Assembly (NCBI GenBank): GCA_039029455.1
Contig: JBCCGE010000008.1
Coordinates: 1 to 60,769, forward strand
DNA from: JBCCGE01 sp039029455
Lineage (GTDB): Bacteria > Pseudomonadota > Gammaproteobacteria > Arenicellales > Poriferihabitantaceae
Length of the DNA: 60,769 bases
Direction of reading: 5' to 3'
The notes beneath the pieces were generated by a model. That model saw only the letters and a list, made by a program, of their open reading frames with translations, was not told where the DNA came from and did no database searches. A program made the position numbers and the translations under genes. Of this stretch, positions 7,477 to 15,682 are shown piece after piece (the stretch's first letter is position 1; every line of letters starts with the position of its first letter).

Positions 7477-9189
7477 GTGTCCGACTCGTCTGCCAACATT
7501 GTCAGTCGGGTCGTCCGTATTCTTCTGTTCGGAGGTATCGTTGGCTTTATCGCCTCAATGGCTTCGATCGCACTGGTCGAATCAATAAAGCTCCTGTTCG
7601 AATGGTTAATTCCTTCAACCACGGATCGAATTTCGAGTGCACCCAGCCTGAAGTGGGAATATCTTGTGTACCCTGTTGTGGGCGGCCTTATAGTTGGATT
7701 GTTACTGCACTTAAAATCGCAGAAACCGTATCATACGCTCGCGGATTTGATTGGTGCCGTACAGGCAGACAAAACCGGATTGCCTCTTAAAGACAATCTC
7801 CGAATGAGTCTGGCAGCGGTAATTTCGATGGGAAGCGGAGCGTCCGTCGGGCCTTATGGACCTGTGGCCACAATGGGTGGCTATCTGGGCGCGTCAATCT
7901 GCAGGTTGACGCGAACACAGCGAAATCTTGGAATTGGCTGCGGGGTGGCTGCTGCGATCGCAACTGCATTTAACGCGCCGCTGGCAGGAATTGTGTTCGC
8001 CCACGAAGTCATACTCAGACACTACTCCCTGCGCGCATTTGCCCCGATTACGGTTGCGGCATCAACGGGGTTCTTCGTGTCGTATTTCTGGCTTGAGCGG
8101 CCGGCTTTACTCGAAATGTCGGCCACGCGCTCAATCTTTGCGCCGGAGTTTCTCGGTTTTGTGGTGGTTGGTATCTGTGGCGCACTTGTCGCCATAGTTT
8201 TTATGCGACTGGTGCAATGCTGCTTTCGCTGGGCACATCGCACTGCAATCGCAGCCTGGCTGCGCCCGGCTGTTGCCGGTCTGGCAATTGGTGTAATCGC
8301 TCAATGGATACCTGAAACGCTGGGCGTTGGGTCGGTTACAACCAAGCTTGTACTGGTTAGCGATCTCTATGGACAGTGGCAGATAATGGCTTTGATGCTG
8401 GCCAAAATTGTTGCCACCGCAATATGCCTGGGTTTCGGATTTGCCGGCGGTATATTCAGTCCTTCGTTGTTGATAGGCCTGCTTATGGGCGCCCTTTTGG
8501 GGAACCTGGCGGATGTTGTGCTTTTGGAACAGTCGTCGGGGGTCGTGTTTTACGCGATTTGCGGAATGATGGCGGTGACCAGCCCGATTATTGGAGCCCC
8601 TTTGACCGCCATACTGATCGTGTTTGAGTTAACTCACAACTACGATCTGACGACAGCTGTAATGATTAGTGTTGTGTTCTCGAATGTTGTCGCCTACCGA
8701 TTGTACGGTCGCTCCTATTTTGATCAGCAACTAAAATCCAGAGGGATCGACTTGTCCCTTGGACAAGACCCGGTTGTTCTGCAGCAAGTCAATATGAGTG
8801 AGTTTTTGAGAACTGATTTTGTCGCCTTGGAACCGGATCAGTCGGTTGAGAAAGTCATAGCATCAATGGCGCAGGGTAAAACTACGGAAGGCTATGTTCT
8901 GGACACAACCGGAAGGCTTACGGGAAAAGTAGTTCTGAGCGATCTTGTCGAGCACTATGGAGATAACCTTCAAGATCCTGTTCAGCTGTGGCAGGAGGAA
9001 TTTCTCAGATTTGAAATCGATACTTCGGTTTGGGAAGCAATGGAAGATTTGCGTCGTGAGCCTGCCGAAAGCGTTCCTATTGTCGACCAACAAGGTTACA
9101 TTACCGGCATAGTCAGACCTGTCGATGTGATTAACGCCTACCTTGAGCGAATTCATGGCGTTCGGTCTGAGGCCCATGCCAGCGATTAG
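7477..9189 (+). CDS. CLC-family chloride channel with C-terminal CBS pair
   Basis: Polytopic membrane protein of 570 residues (GTG start, 3 bases after ubiB). About the first 430 residues form the CLC core: selectivity loop GSGASVGPYGP (119-129), AFNAPLAGIVF (164-174) and GGIFSPS further on. Two CBS domains fill about 440-560. Two functionally telling differences are visible. The external gating glutamate of the GREGP motif is replaced by Tyr (Y127). At the internal proton-glutamate position the alignment PLAGIVFAHEV places Val (V178) where ClC-ec1 has E203. Both glutamates are needed for H+ coupling in exchangers, so a passive anion channel is inferred. Confidence 0.9.
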   Translation: MSDSSANIVSRVVRILLFGGIVGFIASMASIALVESIKLLFEWLIPSTTDRISSAPSLKWEYLVYPVVGGLIVGLLLHLKSQKPYHTLADLIGAVQADKTGLPLKDNLRMSLAAVISMGSGASVGPYGPVATMGGYLGASICRLTRTQRNLGIGCGVAAAIATAFNAPLAGIVFAHEVILRHYSLRAFAPITVAASTGFFVSYFWLERPALLEMSATRSIFAPEFLGFVVVGICGALVAIVFMRLVQCCFRWAHRTAIAAWLRPAVAGLAIGVIAQWIPETLGVGSVTTKLVLVSDLYGQWQIMALMLAKIVATAICLGFGFAGGIFSPSLLIGLLMGALLGNLADVVLLEQSSGVVFYAICGMMAVTSPIIGAPLTAILIVFELTHNYDLTTAVMISVVFSNVVAYRLYGRSYFDQQLKSRGIDLSLGQDPVVLQQVNMSEFLRTDFVALEPDQSVEKVIASMAQGKTTEGYVLDTTGRLTGKVVLSDLVEHYGDNLQDPVQLWQEEFLRFEIDTSVWEAMEDLRREPAESVPIVDQQGYITGIVRPVDVINAYLERIHGVRSEAHASD

Positions 9190-9253
9190 TCAGGTTAGTC
9201 ACCAATAGCCGCTACAAGTACCACTTTGTGATTTGCCCCTGGAGTACCTAAAG

Positions 9254-10429
9254 ATGCCCACGCACCCATTTTCATGGCAAGACCCTTTTGAGCTCGATTC
9301 ACAGCTGACCGAGGAAGAGCGGTTGGTTCGCGACAGTGTTGCGGAATACTGCCAGGCCTCACTGATGCCGAGAATTGTCGATGCCAACAGAAATGAAACC
9401 TTCGATGTCAGCATCATGAAGGAATTTGGTTCGCTCGGGATGCTGGGTTCGACACTGCCTTCCGAATACGGATGCGCTGGTTTAAATCACGTTTGTTATG
9501 GCCTCGTTGCCAGAGAAGTGGAGCGAATTGACAGCGGCTATCGATCCGCTATGAGCGTTCAATCCTCCCTGGTGATGCACCCGATATACGCTTATGGCAG
9601 CGAAGAACAGAAAAACCGGTTTTTGCCGGGCTTGGCACGGGGCGATCTTATCGGCTGTTTCGGCCTGACCGAACCGGATCACGGTTCGGACCCGGCCGGA
9701 ATGAGAACCCGCGCTGAAGCAGTAGCTGATGGATATGTTTTGAACGGAAGCAAAATGTGGATCAGTAATTCACCGGTTGCGGATATCGCAATTGTGTGGG
9801 CGAAGCTGGACGGTGAGATTCGAGGATTCATTGTGGAAAGGGGTATGGATGGGTTCTCGGCGCCAAAAATTGAGGGCAAGTTAAGTTTGCGTGCCTCGGT
9901 CACAGGTGAAATTGTGCTGAAGGATGTGCATGTTCCCGAGTGTAATTTGCTGCCGAACGTGAGCGGGTTGAAAGGTCCGTTCGGATGTCTGACCAAGGCG
10001 CGGTACGGAATTGCCTGGGGCGTGATGGGAGCGGCAGAATTTTGCTGGCACGCAGCGCGCAGCTATACGCTGGAAAGAAAGCAGTTCAACCGCCCATTGG
10101 CACAGAATCAACTGATTCAGAAAAAACTTGCCGACATGCAAACTGAAATCGCGCTGGGGCTGCAGGCCAGTCTCCGTATCGGACGATTGATGGACGAGAA
10201 CAACTGTGCGGTGGAGAATATTTCTCTGATCAAGCGCAACAACTGCGGAAAAGCACTCGACATCGCGCGCGCTGCACGGGATATGCATGGCGGCAACGGG
10301 ATACAGGACGAGTATCACATTATGCGACATATGGTAAATCTGGAGACTGTAAATACCTACGAAGGCACTCACGATATCCATGCATTGATTCTTGGTCGGG
10401 CCCAGACCGGGTTGCAGGCATTTTTCTAG
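9254..10429 (+). CDS. gcdH: Glutaryl-CoA dehydrogenase
   Basis: FAD-dependent decarboxylating acyl-CoA dehydrogenase converting glutaryl-CoA to crotonyl-CoA in lysine/tryptophan and glutarate breakdown. The ATG at 9254 follows GGAG at 9241-9244, giving 391 residues. Similarity to the human enzyme is very high by eye: REVERIDSGYRSAMSVQSSL, GCFGLTEPDHGSDP and the catalytic base E370 in VNTYEGTHDIHALILGRA. Its TAG stop codon coincides with the left CTAG flank of an inverted-repeat element, so the insertion fell exactly at the gene end without altering the protein. Confidence 0.95.
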   Translation: MPTHPFSWQDPFELDSQLTEEERLVRDSVAEYCQASLMPRIVDANRNETFDVSIMKEFGSLGMLGSTLPSEYGCAGLNHVCYGLVAREVERIDSGYRSAMSVQSSLVMHPIYAYGSEEQKNRFLPGLARGDLIGCFGLTEPDHGSDPAGMRTRAEAVADGYVLNGSKMWISNSPVADIAIVWAKLDGEIRGFIVERGMDGFSAPKIEGKLSLRASVTGEIVLKDVHVPECNLLPNVSGLKGPFGCLTKARYGIAWGVMGAAEFCWHAARSYTLERKQFNRPLAQNQLIQKKLADMQTEIALGLQASLRIGRLMDENNCAVENISLIKRNNCGKALDIARAARDMHGGNGIQDEYHIMRHMVNLETVNTYEGTHDIHALILGRAQTGLQAFF

Positions 10430-10573
10430 AAGCTATCTCATAAATGCATATTGACTTGAATTACGGCGTTGCAAGCACCGTTCCGGTGCTCATTTACCCA
10501 TGTAAACTGCGCTTCTCACGGTACTTGCGCCTTGTACTCCAAGCCAATCTACTATTTATGAGATGACTTCTAG
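10426..10573. mobile_element. Short inverted-repeat element (MITE-like) with CTAG flanks
   Basis: 148-bp element. The left end at 10426-10445 and right end at 10554-10573 are 20-base inverted repeats with two mismatches (core ATTTATGAGAT). Both outer ends carry CTAG, consistent with a 4-bp target duplication. The interior holds a small hairpin (GCACC-GTTCC-GGTGC) and a CGGCGTTGCAAGCACCG / TGTAAACTGCGCTTCTCACG core that I recognise as a recurrent non-coding repeat in gammaproteobacterial genomes. No transposase is encoded, so it would be a non-autonomous derivative. The family of the mobilising transposase is not known from this window; a 4-bp CTAG-like duplication is typical of the IS5 group. 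Confidence 0.75.
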
Positions 10574-11102
10574 TTTTATTGTTACCGCCGTGTATTTCGC
10601 TTACGGATCAAATCTCCTGTTTGCGAGGCTGCATGCCCGATGTCCAAGCATAAAGTCGCAAGGCACCGCGTTGCTGCAGGGTTATCGGATGACCTTCGAC
10701 AAACCCGGTGGTGATGGCTCCGGCAAGTGCGGCATTGAACAGGGCACATCGGATGATGTTGTCATTGGCGTCCTCTACTCAATATCTGAGGAAGACATTC
10801 CGATACTTGATCGCATCGAAGGCGTCGGCCACGGATACACGAATGCAGAGGTGGTGGTTAATATAAACAATTCAAAAGTAAATGCATTTACCTACCTGCC
10901 TACCGATATGAGTTGTCGCTTACCTCCCTATGACTGGTACAAGGGATTCGTACTGGCTGGCGCCATCGAGAATAACTTCCCCAAAGACTATCTGGATCAG
11001 ATTGCTGCCATCGAATCTGTAAAAGACACAGACGACAAACGTCGCAAGACCAATCTTGCAATTGTTCCCGACCATCTGGGTATCGAGATCTCGAAGCTTT
11101 AA
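10563..11102 (+). CDS. Gamma-glutamylcyclotransferase-like (AIG2/GGCT fold) protein
   Basis: Small enzyme of the gamma-glutamylcyclotransferase fold, which releases 5-oxoproline from gamma-glutamyl amino compounds. Motif YFAYGSNL (residues 11-18) forms the substrate loop, and E86 in ILDRIEGVGHGY is the expected catalytic glutamate. The start is uncertain: the ATG at 10563 lies inside the right terminal repeat of the adjacent element. A GTG at 10590 would give a protein beginning directly at the YFAYGSNL motif, as is usual for the family, and is probably the ancestral start. Substrate is unknown. Confidence 0.8.
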   Translation: MTSSFIVTAVYFAYGSNLLFARLHARCPSIKSQGTALLQGYRMTFDKPGGDGSGKCGIEQGTSDDVVIGVLYSISEEDIPILDRIEGVGHGYTNAEVVVNINNSKVNAFTYLPTDMSCRLPPYDWYKGFVLAGAIENNFPKDYLDQIAAIESVKDTDDKRRKTNLAIVPDHLGIEISKL

Positions 11103-11253
11103 CGTTGATCTGATTTAAACCCTGTTGTTTCACTACAGGATCACTCGCTGTTGATTCAACGGTCACACTGACCTCACGGACGAGTCACCGAATCATTGCG
11201 ATCATAGCCAGACCTGAAACAGGTATCTATTTACTAACCAAAAGGGGTCTACT

Positions 11254-11775
11254 ATGATTTTTATTGATTATCTTCGCTCTCGATTTGCCTTTGTTGTTCT
11301 TGCACTTGTCACCGCTGCTGCATTTATGTCGCCATCGTTTGCGGGAGGCAACTACTCCAGCGCCGACAAGAAAGATATTGTCGATACAGCTATTGAAGCC
11401 GGAATGTTCAACACACTTGCAACCGCACTAACCGAAGCCGACTTGATCGACGCGCTGAAGGGTGATGGTCCGTTTACTGTTTTCGCACCCACCGACGAGG
11501 CGTTTGCAAAAATTCCACAGGACCAGTTAGCCGCCATACTTGCTGACAAGGAGTTGCTGACCTCCATCCTCACTTATCACGTTGTTCCAGGCAAGGTAAT
11601 GGCATCGGATGTCGTAAACGTAGACTCCGCCAGCACCTTGCAGGGACAGGATATTACTGTGTCTGTTGCCGATGGCGTCAGAGTTGATGACGCTAACGTC
11701 ATTAAGACCGATATAGAAGCGAGCAATGGTGTGATTCACGTCATCGACACCGTATTGCTGCCACAACAAAGCTAA
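11254..11775 (+). CDS. Secreted fasciclin (FAS1) domain protein
   Basis: 173-residue exported protein: a hydrophobic signal peptide up to about residue 30 (ending SPSFAGG), then one FAS1 domain (about 37-172) with the H1 motif FAPTDEAF at 77-84 and the YHVVPGKV / GVIHVIDTVLLP blocks. FAS1 domains mediate adhesion or matrix binding; the bacterial role is usually unproven. An AAGGGGT ribosome-binding site lies just before the ATG. The stop codon abuts a short repeat element, and a strong terminator follows 165 bases further on. Confidence 0.9.
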   Translation: MIFIDYLRSRFAFVVLALVTAAAFMSPSFAGGNYSSADKKDIVDTAIEAGMFNTLATALTEADLIDALKGDGPFTVFAPTDEAFAKIPQDQLAAILADKELLTSILTYHVVPGKVMASDVVNVDSASTLQGQDITVSVADGVRVDDANVIKTDIEASNGVIHVIDTVLLPQQS

Positions 11776-11925
11776 GGAAACCTGATCAAGTCATGGCTGA
11801 ACAACTTGAGTTCAAAATCGTCGGCAAAACTTCGCAATAGAATGACTATTGCGAGTGAATCCTGCCTTAAACCTGAAGGTTTCGATTTTCAACCTGTTAC
11901 GCCCGGACTGATGCAGAGTTTCACT
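11775..11925. repeat. Diverged MITE-like repeat, copy 1 (related to 51078-51241)
   Basis: About 150 bp starting at the fasciclin stop codon. It shares, in order, the blocks GGAAACCT, GAACAACTTGAGTTCA, AAAAC.TCGCAATAGAATG, a following TGCCT and TTTCAACCTGTT with the element at 51078-51241. A perfect 8-bp hairpin lies in the core (CGCAATAG 11833-11840, loop AATGA, CTATTGCG 11846-11853). The terminal repeats are decayed compared with copy 2. No coding capacity. Confidence 0.65.
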
Positions 11926-11940
11926 TATAAGTGATACAAG

Positions 11941-11976
11941 AAATCTGGCGTGGAATCGGCCACGCCAGATTTTTAT
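11941..11976. terminator. Strong rho-independent terminator
   Basis: A perfect 13-bp stem (AAATCTGGCGTGG at 11941-11953 pairing with 11960-11972), a 6-base loop AATCGG, then a T run. It is the only strong terminator between the fasciclin gene and the outer-membrane gene and probably ends the fasciclin transcript. The repeat element at 11775-11925 lies between gene and terminator. Confidence 0.85.
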
Positions 11977-12520
11977 TGTTTGTTTCTGATCGAAGCTTTT
12001 CTCGATTATCCGGTGATGAAATCTGTGGCGGTTGAGCCGCAGTCCACTTACCTCTCGCGGCTGCACTGCAAAAGTTTGAACGTGACCGCGATGCCGAATG
12101 CTTCAGCCGGATGATTGAGTTTGAGCAACGGTTCAGCCAGCCAGAACCGGACTAGCCCCATTTTTTTGAGTGTGCGGGCGTGGCAAATACCTACCGAGGC
12201 GAAGGCTGCGCCTTTCGATTGATGCAACACGGTATAGACGGCGGAGAACCATCCAGACGCCAGAGCTGTAGCCCTGACAACTGAACTGGATGCAAACATA
12301 CTCTGCTGCCAATGATTCGGATTTAAGATGGTCGATGAATCAAAAGTTGGAAACTTTGTAACGCGTAGTTTTGTCTGTTCCACATCATCGCTGAACCGAA
12401 AAGTGTTGCTCATTGACGACGACACGAAAAATTTTTTTCAGCGAACATTCATCAGAAGCCACCTACTGTCCTGAGTATCGCATACCGCGATCTAACGTAT
12501 TCTTGACATAGGGGTGTCTA
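11977..12520. other. Intergenic region without a recognisable gene
   Basis: About 540 bases between the terminator and the outer-membrane gene. There is a 378-base minus-strand open frame (12048-12425) and a short plus-strand open stretch ending near 12155 (tail FEQRFSQPEPD), but neither has a ribosome-binding site, a recognisable domain or a convincing composition. It could be a decayed gene. The last 40 bases presumably carry the promoter of the downstream gene; AGGGG just before the ATG at 12521 is its likely ribosome-binding site. Confidence 0.5.
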
Positions 12521-13102
12521 ATGAAAAAGTGTAATCAACTTGTTTCCGCAATTGCCGCAGCGGCTTTGACTTCAATACCGCTGTCGACGTCCTGGGCTGA
12601 CGACGATTCCGGTCTCTACCTGTCGGTAACAGCAAACCGACTCAGCGCAGATTTTCGCGACAATGACGATGTGGACTTCGATGACAGCGATACCGCAATC
12701 GGCGCACGTGTAGGAATTATGCTGACCGATGTAATCGGGCTCGAAGCTGGTTATATCGATCTGGGTGACTATTCTGCTCCCGGTTCGACTCCGGGAAACC
12801 GTATTGAACTGGATGCGCGAGCCCTGAGTGCAGCAGTGGTGCTGAACTGGTCGATTGCGAATCAACTCGATCTATACGGCAAGGGCGGTCTTTACTATGT
12901 TGAGGCCGAGTCAAGTTCCACCATAGCAGGCCGAGACTTTTCCAGCGATGACGACGAGTTTGAACCGTTTGCGGCAATCGGGATTGAGGCCGATTTTGGT
13001 GCCATAAACCTGTTTGGTGAGGTGTCATCTCTGCAGACAGATCTGAATGATCTGGATGTGGTGATTGCGACGGTAGGTATCAAATACGAGTTCGGCGGCT
13101 GA
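12521..13102 (+). CDS. Small outer-membrane beta-barrel protein
   Basis: 193-residue protein with a signal peptide (first about 26 residues, cleavage after STSWA) and alternating amphipathic strands typical of the 8-stranded OMP_b-brl/OmpA-like barrel: GLYLSVTANRLSADF, GARVGIMLTDVIGLEAGYID, DLYGKGGLYYVEAE, and the C-terminal strand VGIKYEFGG ending in an aromatic-rich segment. Turns are rich in Asp (DNDDVDFDDSD near 37-47), which may bind cations. Function is unknown; an adhesin or porin-like role cannot be told apart. A 9-bp hairpin (13120-13128 with 13136-13144) follows the stop. Confidence 0.8.
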   Translation: MKKCNQLVSAIAAAALTSIPLSTSWADDDSGLYLSVTANRLSADFRDNDDVDFDDSDTAIGARVGIMLTDVIGLEAGYIDLGDYSAPGSTPGNRIELDARALSAAVVLNWSIANQLDLYGKGGLYYVEAESSSTIAGRDFSSDDDEFEPFAAIGIEADFGAINLFGEVSSLQTDLNDLDVVIATVGIKYEFGG

Positions 13103-13352
13103 TATCCGGAAAATCGCTGATTCAGAAACGTTGGTTTTCTGAATGACACGCCCGTCATTGCGGTTGGCGGGCGGAGTTCAAATCGCGTTACCAGTCTCCT
13201 GCAATCTATGCGGGTTCTAAAACCGCATTTACACTGGTTAGAAAAAACCAATTCATAAGCTACAATCCGGGAACGCCCCACGTCCCGGATCGTTTTGATC
13301 GCAGACCCGTTTCGGTCCGTGGTCAAAAGCAAACCCGCCTCGATTGCTACTC

Positions 13353-13808
13353 ATGCTGGATCTCAGAATACCGCCGCCACTGGTTGCACTGGCTGCAGCA
13401 CTGGCGATCTGGGGGATATACCGTGTTTTTCCACCTTTTAGCGTGTCATTTATGCCCGATCCAATTGTCGCTTTACCGATCGCGGTGTTGGGCGTCACAA
13501 TTGATGTGCTTGCGCTCTATCGTTTTTGGCGTCTGAGGACCACAGTTAACCCTCTGGCCCCTGAGGGAACAAGCGCGCTGGTTACCGATGGGGTTTACCG
13601 TTTGAGTCGAAATCCGATGTATCTGGGTTTGTTTTTTCTATTGCTGGCCTGGTGCATTCATCTCGGGGACGCGCGGGGATTCGCGGTATTACTGATGTTT
13701 GTTTTGTATCTTAATCGTTTTCAGATTGTTCCCGAGGAAAACGTGATGGCTGAAAAGTTTGGCGATCGATACTCAGAGTACAGGGCGACCACACGCCGGT
13801 GGATATGA
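13353..13808 (+). CDS. Isoprenylcysteine/phospholipid-type membrane methyltransferase
   Basis: Integral membrane protein of 151 residues with about four hydrophobic helices. The ICMT/PEMT signature is GVYRLSRNPMYLG, followed by EENVMAEKFGDRYSEYRATTRRW at the C terminus, the SAM-binding half of the family. Substrate is unknown; bacterial members are commonly annotated only as isoprenylcysteine carboxylmethyltransferase-like. An in-frame TTG 9 bases upstream is an alternative start. Its stop overlaps the next start by 4 bases (ATGA), so it is co-translated with the Nudix gene. A second protein of the same family lies at 19023-19553. Confidence 0.85.
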   Translation: MLDLRIPPPLVALAAALAIWGIYRVFPPFSVSFMPDPIVALPIAVLGVTIDVLALYRFWRLRTTVNPLAPEGTSALVTDGVYRLSRNPMYLGLFFLLLAWCIHLGDARGFAVLLMFVLYLNRFQIVPEENVMAEKFGDRYSEYRATTRRWI

Positions 13809-14269
13809 CCGTAGCAGCCTTTGAACGCTATCGGGAAAATGTCGGTATTCTTGTTACTGATGGTTCCGGTAATGTGCTGGTCGGCAATCTTCGGCGAGAT
13901 CCTTTGGTCTGGATTATGCCTCAGGGAGGTATTCACCCCGGTGAAACACCTGAGCAGGCAATGTACCGGGAGTTGGAGGAGGAGACCGGAATTAAGCCCG
14001 GCGAGGTTAGTTTTATTGCGAAAACTCAAAACGCAATTCGCTACAAATTCAGGGAGCCTATGCGCCTGGACGGGTCAGAATATTCAGGTCAGGAACAAAT
14101 CTGGTTTATCTTGAATATCATCGGTAATCCTGGCCTTCAGGTTCCAATGGACGATGAGTTTCTCGACCTCAGGTGGGCGGAACCATCGTGGGTCCTCCGT
14201 AACGTTTCTGCTTACAAGATTGCGGTTTACGAAGAGGTTTTTGACTATTTTGGAAAATGGCTTAGTTGA
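13805..14269 (+). CDS. RppH-like Nudix hydrolase
   Basis: 154-residue Nudix protein most like RppH/Ap5A pyrophosphohydrolases, which remove pyrophosphate from the 5' end of RNA or cleave dinucleoside polyphosphates. It begins MTVAAFERYRENVGIL, and the Nudix box lies at 41-63 (G41, E47, REL 55-57, EEETG 58-62), with PQGGIHPGE as in RppH. The ATG overlaps the upstream stop (ATGA). True RppH is usually beside ptsP; here it sits with a methyltransferase and a cupin, so orthology is likely but not certain. Confidence 0.82.
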   Translation: MTVAAFERYRENVGILVTDGSGNVLVGNLRRDPLVWIMPQGGIHPGETPEQAMYRELEEETGIKPGEVSFIAKTQNAIRYKFREPMRLDGSEYSGQEQIWFILNIIGNPGLQVPMDDEFLDLRWAEPSWVLRNVSAYKIAVYEEVFDYFGKWLS

Positions 14270-14279
14270 ATATCGACCT

Positions 14280-14651
14280 ATGCATGCAAACATCATTGAT
14301 AACTCGGGGTGTCCAGCTTTTTTGACGGAAGAACGCTGCGAAATTGAAGAGCTTTCCAACGGCAGCCATGATGAGGGTCTGTCTGTTGCCCGTGCAAGCG
14401 TGGCCCCGGGAATCACAACGGCCTGGCACATATTGCATCAGATTGATGAGCGTTATGTGATCCAGTCGGGCACTGGCGATGTTGAGGTGGGTGATCTGCC
14501 CCTGCAACGTGTCTACCCCGGTGATGTGGTGGTTATTCCTGCCGGTGTGCGGCAGCGAATCCACAATCCGGATTCGAATCAGGCTCTGGTGTTTTTGGCG
14601 TTGTGCACGCCTCGATTTAAAGCTGCGGCGTATGAATCTTTAGAGTTGTGA
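14280..14651 (+). CDS. Cupin-domain protein
   Basis: Single-domain cupin of 123 residues. Cupin motif 1 is seen around HILHQIDERYVIQSGTGDVEVG and motif 2 around PGDVVVIPAGVRQRIHNPD, with metal-ligand positions His/Glu in the first and His in the second. Such small cupins are either isomerases, dioxygenases or sensors; no substrate can be assigned. The ATG at 14280 is preferred over an earlier in-frame TTG near 14250 that overlaps the Nudix gene. It lies 10 bases after that gene, so probably in the same operon. Confidence 0.8.
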   Translation: MHANIIDNSGCPAFLTEERCEIEELSNGSHDEGLSVARASVAPGITTAWHILHQIDERYVIQSGTGDVEVGDLPLQRVYPGDVVVIPAGVRQRIHNPDSNQALVFLALCTPRFKAAAYESLEL

Positions 14652-14668
14652 ACTATGACACCAAAGGG

Positions 14669-15661
14669 TCATGAGTAACGATTCTGCATCGACTCGTCTT
14701 CGAATGAGCGGGTAACGGGCTGAATACTCAGTGTTGGCGTAGCAAGATAATTCTCATCGATTTTAAATGTCAGATACTGGTCAATGGCGTTGTATTTTTT
14801 TACCCAGGTGGATAATTCGGCAATGTTATCCGGGATTTCTTCCAGTATCTGTTCAAAACTCCGATTGTGGTACGCAAGCGCGTGAGTGCATGTCATGCTC
14901 TTCGCAGTGCGCAGGCGGGTTGTGTCACTGAGAGACCTGTCGATCGGGTGCGCCGGAAATCCGCCCAAATAGAACAGTTTCCATTCCCGTTGCTCAAGGG
15001 TATCAACAATCGGCGGTAGCTCATGCAGAAGCGTGTCGAGCATTTCTGCATCGTCTTCAAAAACCAGTATGTTTTTCGCATCCCACTTTCTCGCCAGCGC
15101 AACCAGTTGCCGGTGACTCAGCGTGCAGCCAATATGATGAGTTCTGGGCGTTTCTACTGCAGGGTAACGAATAACGGACTTTGCGATTCCGAGTCGTGCG
15201 AAACGGGTCTGCATGTCCGCCCATCTCGACTCATTTGCCCACACGTTGATGCAAAAAATGGCGTCGAAGTGCGAGAATGGATTCGAATGCTCCAACCCGA
15301 TGTGCTCCGGCGGAGCCGTCATATCGAGAATTCTGCGGCGCTGAAAAATGTTCTGCAAATCTCTGAGCTGAATCGCGCCTTGAGAGATCAGTGCAATGAA
15401 AAAATCAAAGATATCCAATAACACCTGACGCCAGTCACTTTCGTAAACCTGTGCCAGGTCCATGGCGATTTCACCCAGAGTGTTGACTCCATTGGTTCGG
15501 GAAAGCACCATCTCCCCCATTTCCTCAACTTTGAACGCGACGGAGGAACTCCGACGTTTGAGATATCTTTGCGCCTCGACAGTTTTTACTTTCCAGTTCG
15601 GGCTGACCAGAGGGATTACGAACTGATAATCCTCAGCTACAATGTCATCAATGCGAGCCAT
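14669..15661 (-). CDS. PqqD-like (RiPP recognition element-like) domain fused to GT25 glycosyltransferase
   Basis: 330 residues, two parts. Residues about 35-98 match the PqqD winged-helix domain: VAFKVEEMGEMVLSRTNGVN, then TLGEIAMDLAQVYESDWRQV, then DIFDFFIALISQGAI. PqqD and related RiPP recognition elements bind leader peptides of ribosomally made, modified peptides. Residues about 131-310 are a LOB/GT25-type glycosyltransferase: FDAIFCINVWANESRW, GCTLSHRQL (178-186), FEDDAEML with the EDD at 202-204, and NAIDQYL. GT25 enzymes transfer sugars to lipooligosaccharide or hydroxylysine. No small precursor gene is visible on either side; it is convergent with the cupin gene and divergent from the GFA gene. 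Confidence 0.8.
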   Translation of the reverse strand: MARIDDIVAEDYQFVIPLVSPNWKVKTVEAQRYLKRRSSSVAFKVEEMGEMVLSRTNGVNTLGEIAMDLAQVYESDWRQVLLDIFDFFIALISQGAIQLRDLQNIFQRRRILDMTAPPEHIGLEHSNPFSHFDAIFCINVWANESRWADMQTRFARLGIAKSVIRYPAVETPRTHHIGCTLSHRQLVALARKWDAKNILVFEDDAEMLDTLLHELPPIVDTLEQREWKLFYLGGFPAHPIDRSLSDTTRLRTAKSMTCTHALAYHNRSFEQILEEIPDNIAELSTWVKKYNAIDQYLTFKIDENYLATPTLSIQPVTRSFEDESMQNRYS

Positions 15662-15682
15662 TCTGTTAATTTGTAATTTATT

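Noticed and set aside
12048..12425. 125-codon minus-strand frame in the 12-kb intergenic region
   Set aside because: No ribosome-binding site, no recognisable motif, and an odd Ser/Thr/Lys composition. Kept only as an unexplained region.
13120..13144. 9-bp hairpin after the outer-membrane gene as terminator
   Set aside because: Stem is AT-rich and there is no T run; possible but not supported enough for a separate entry.
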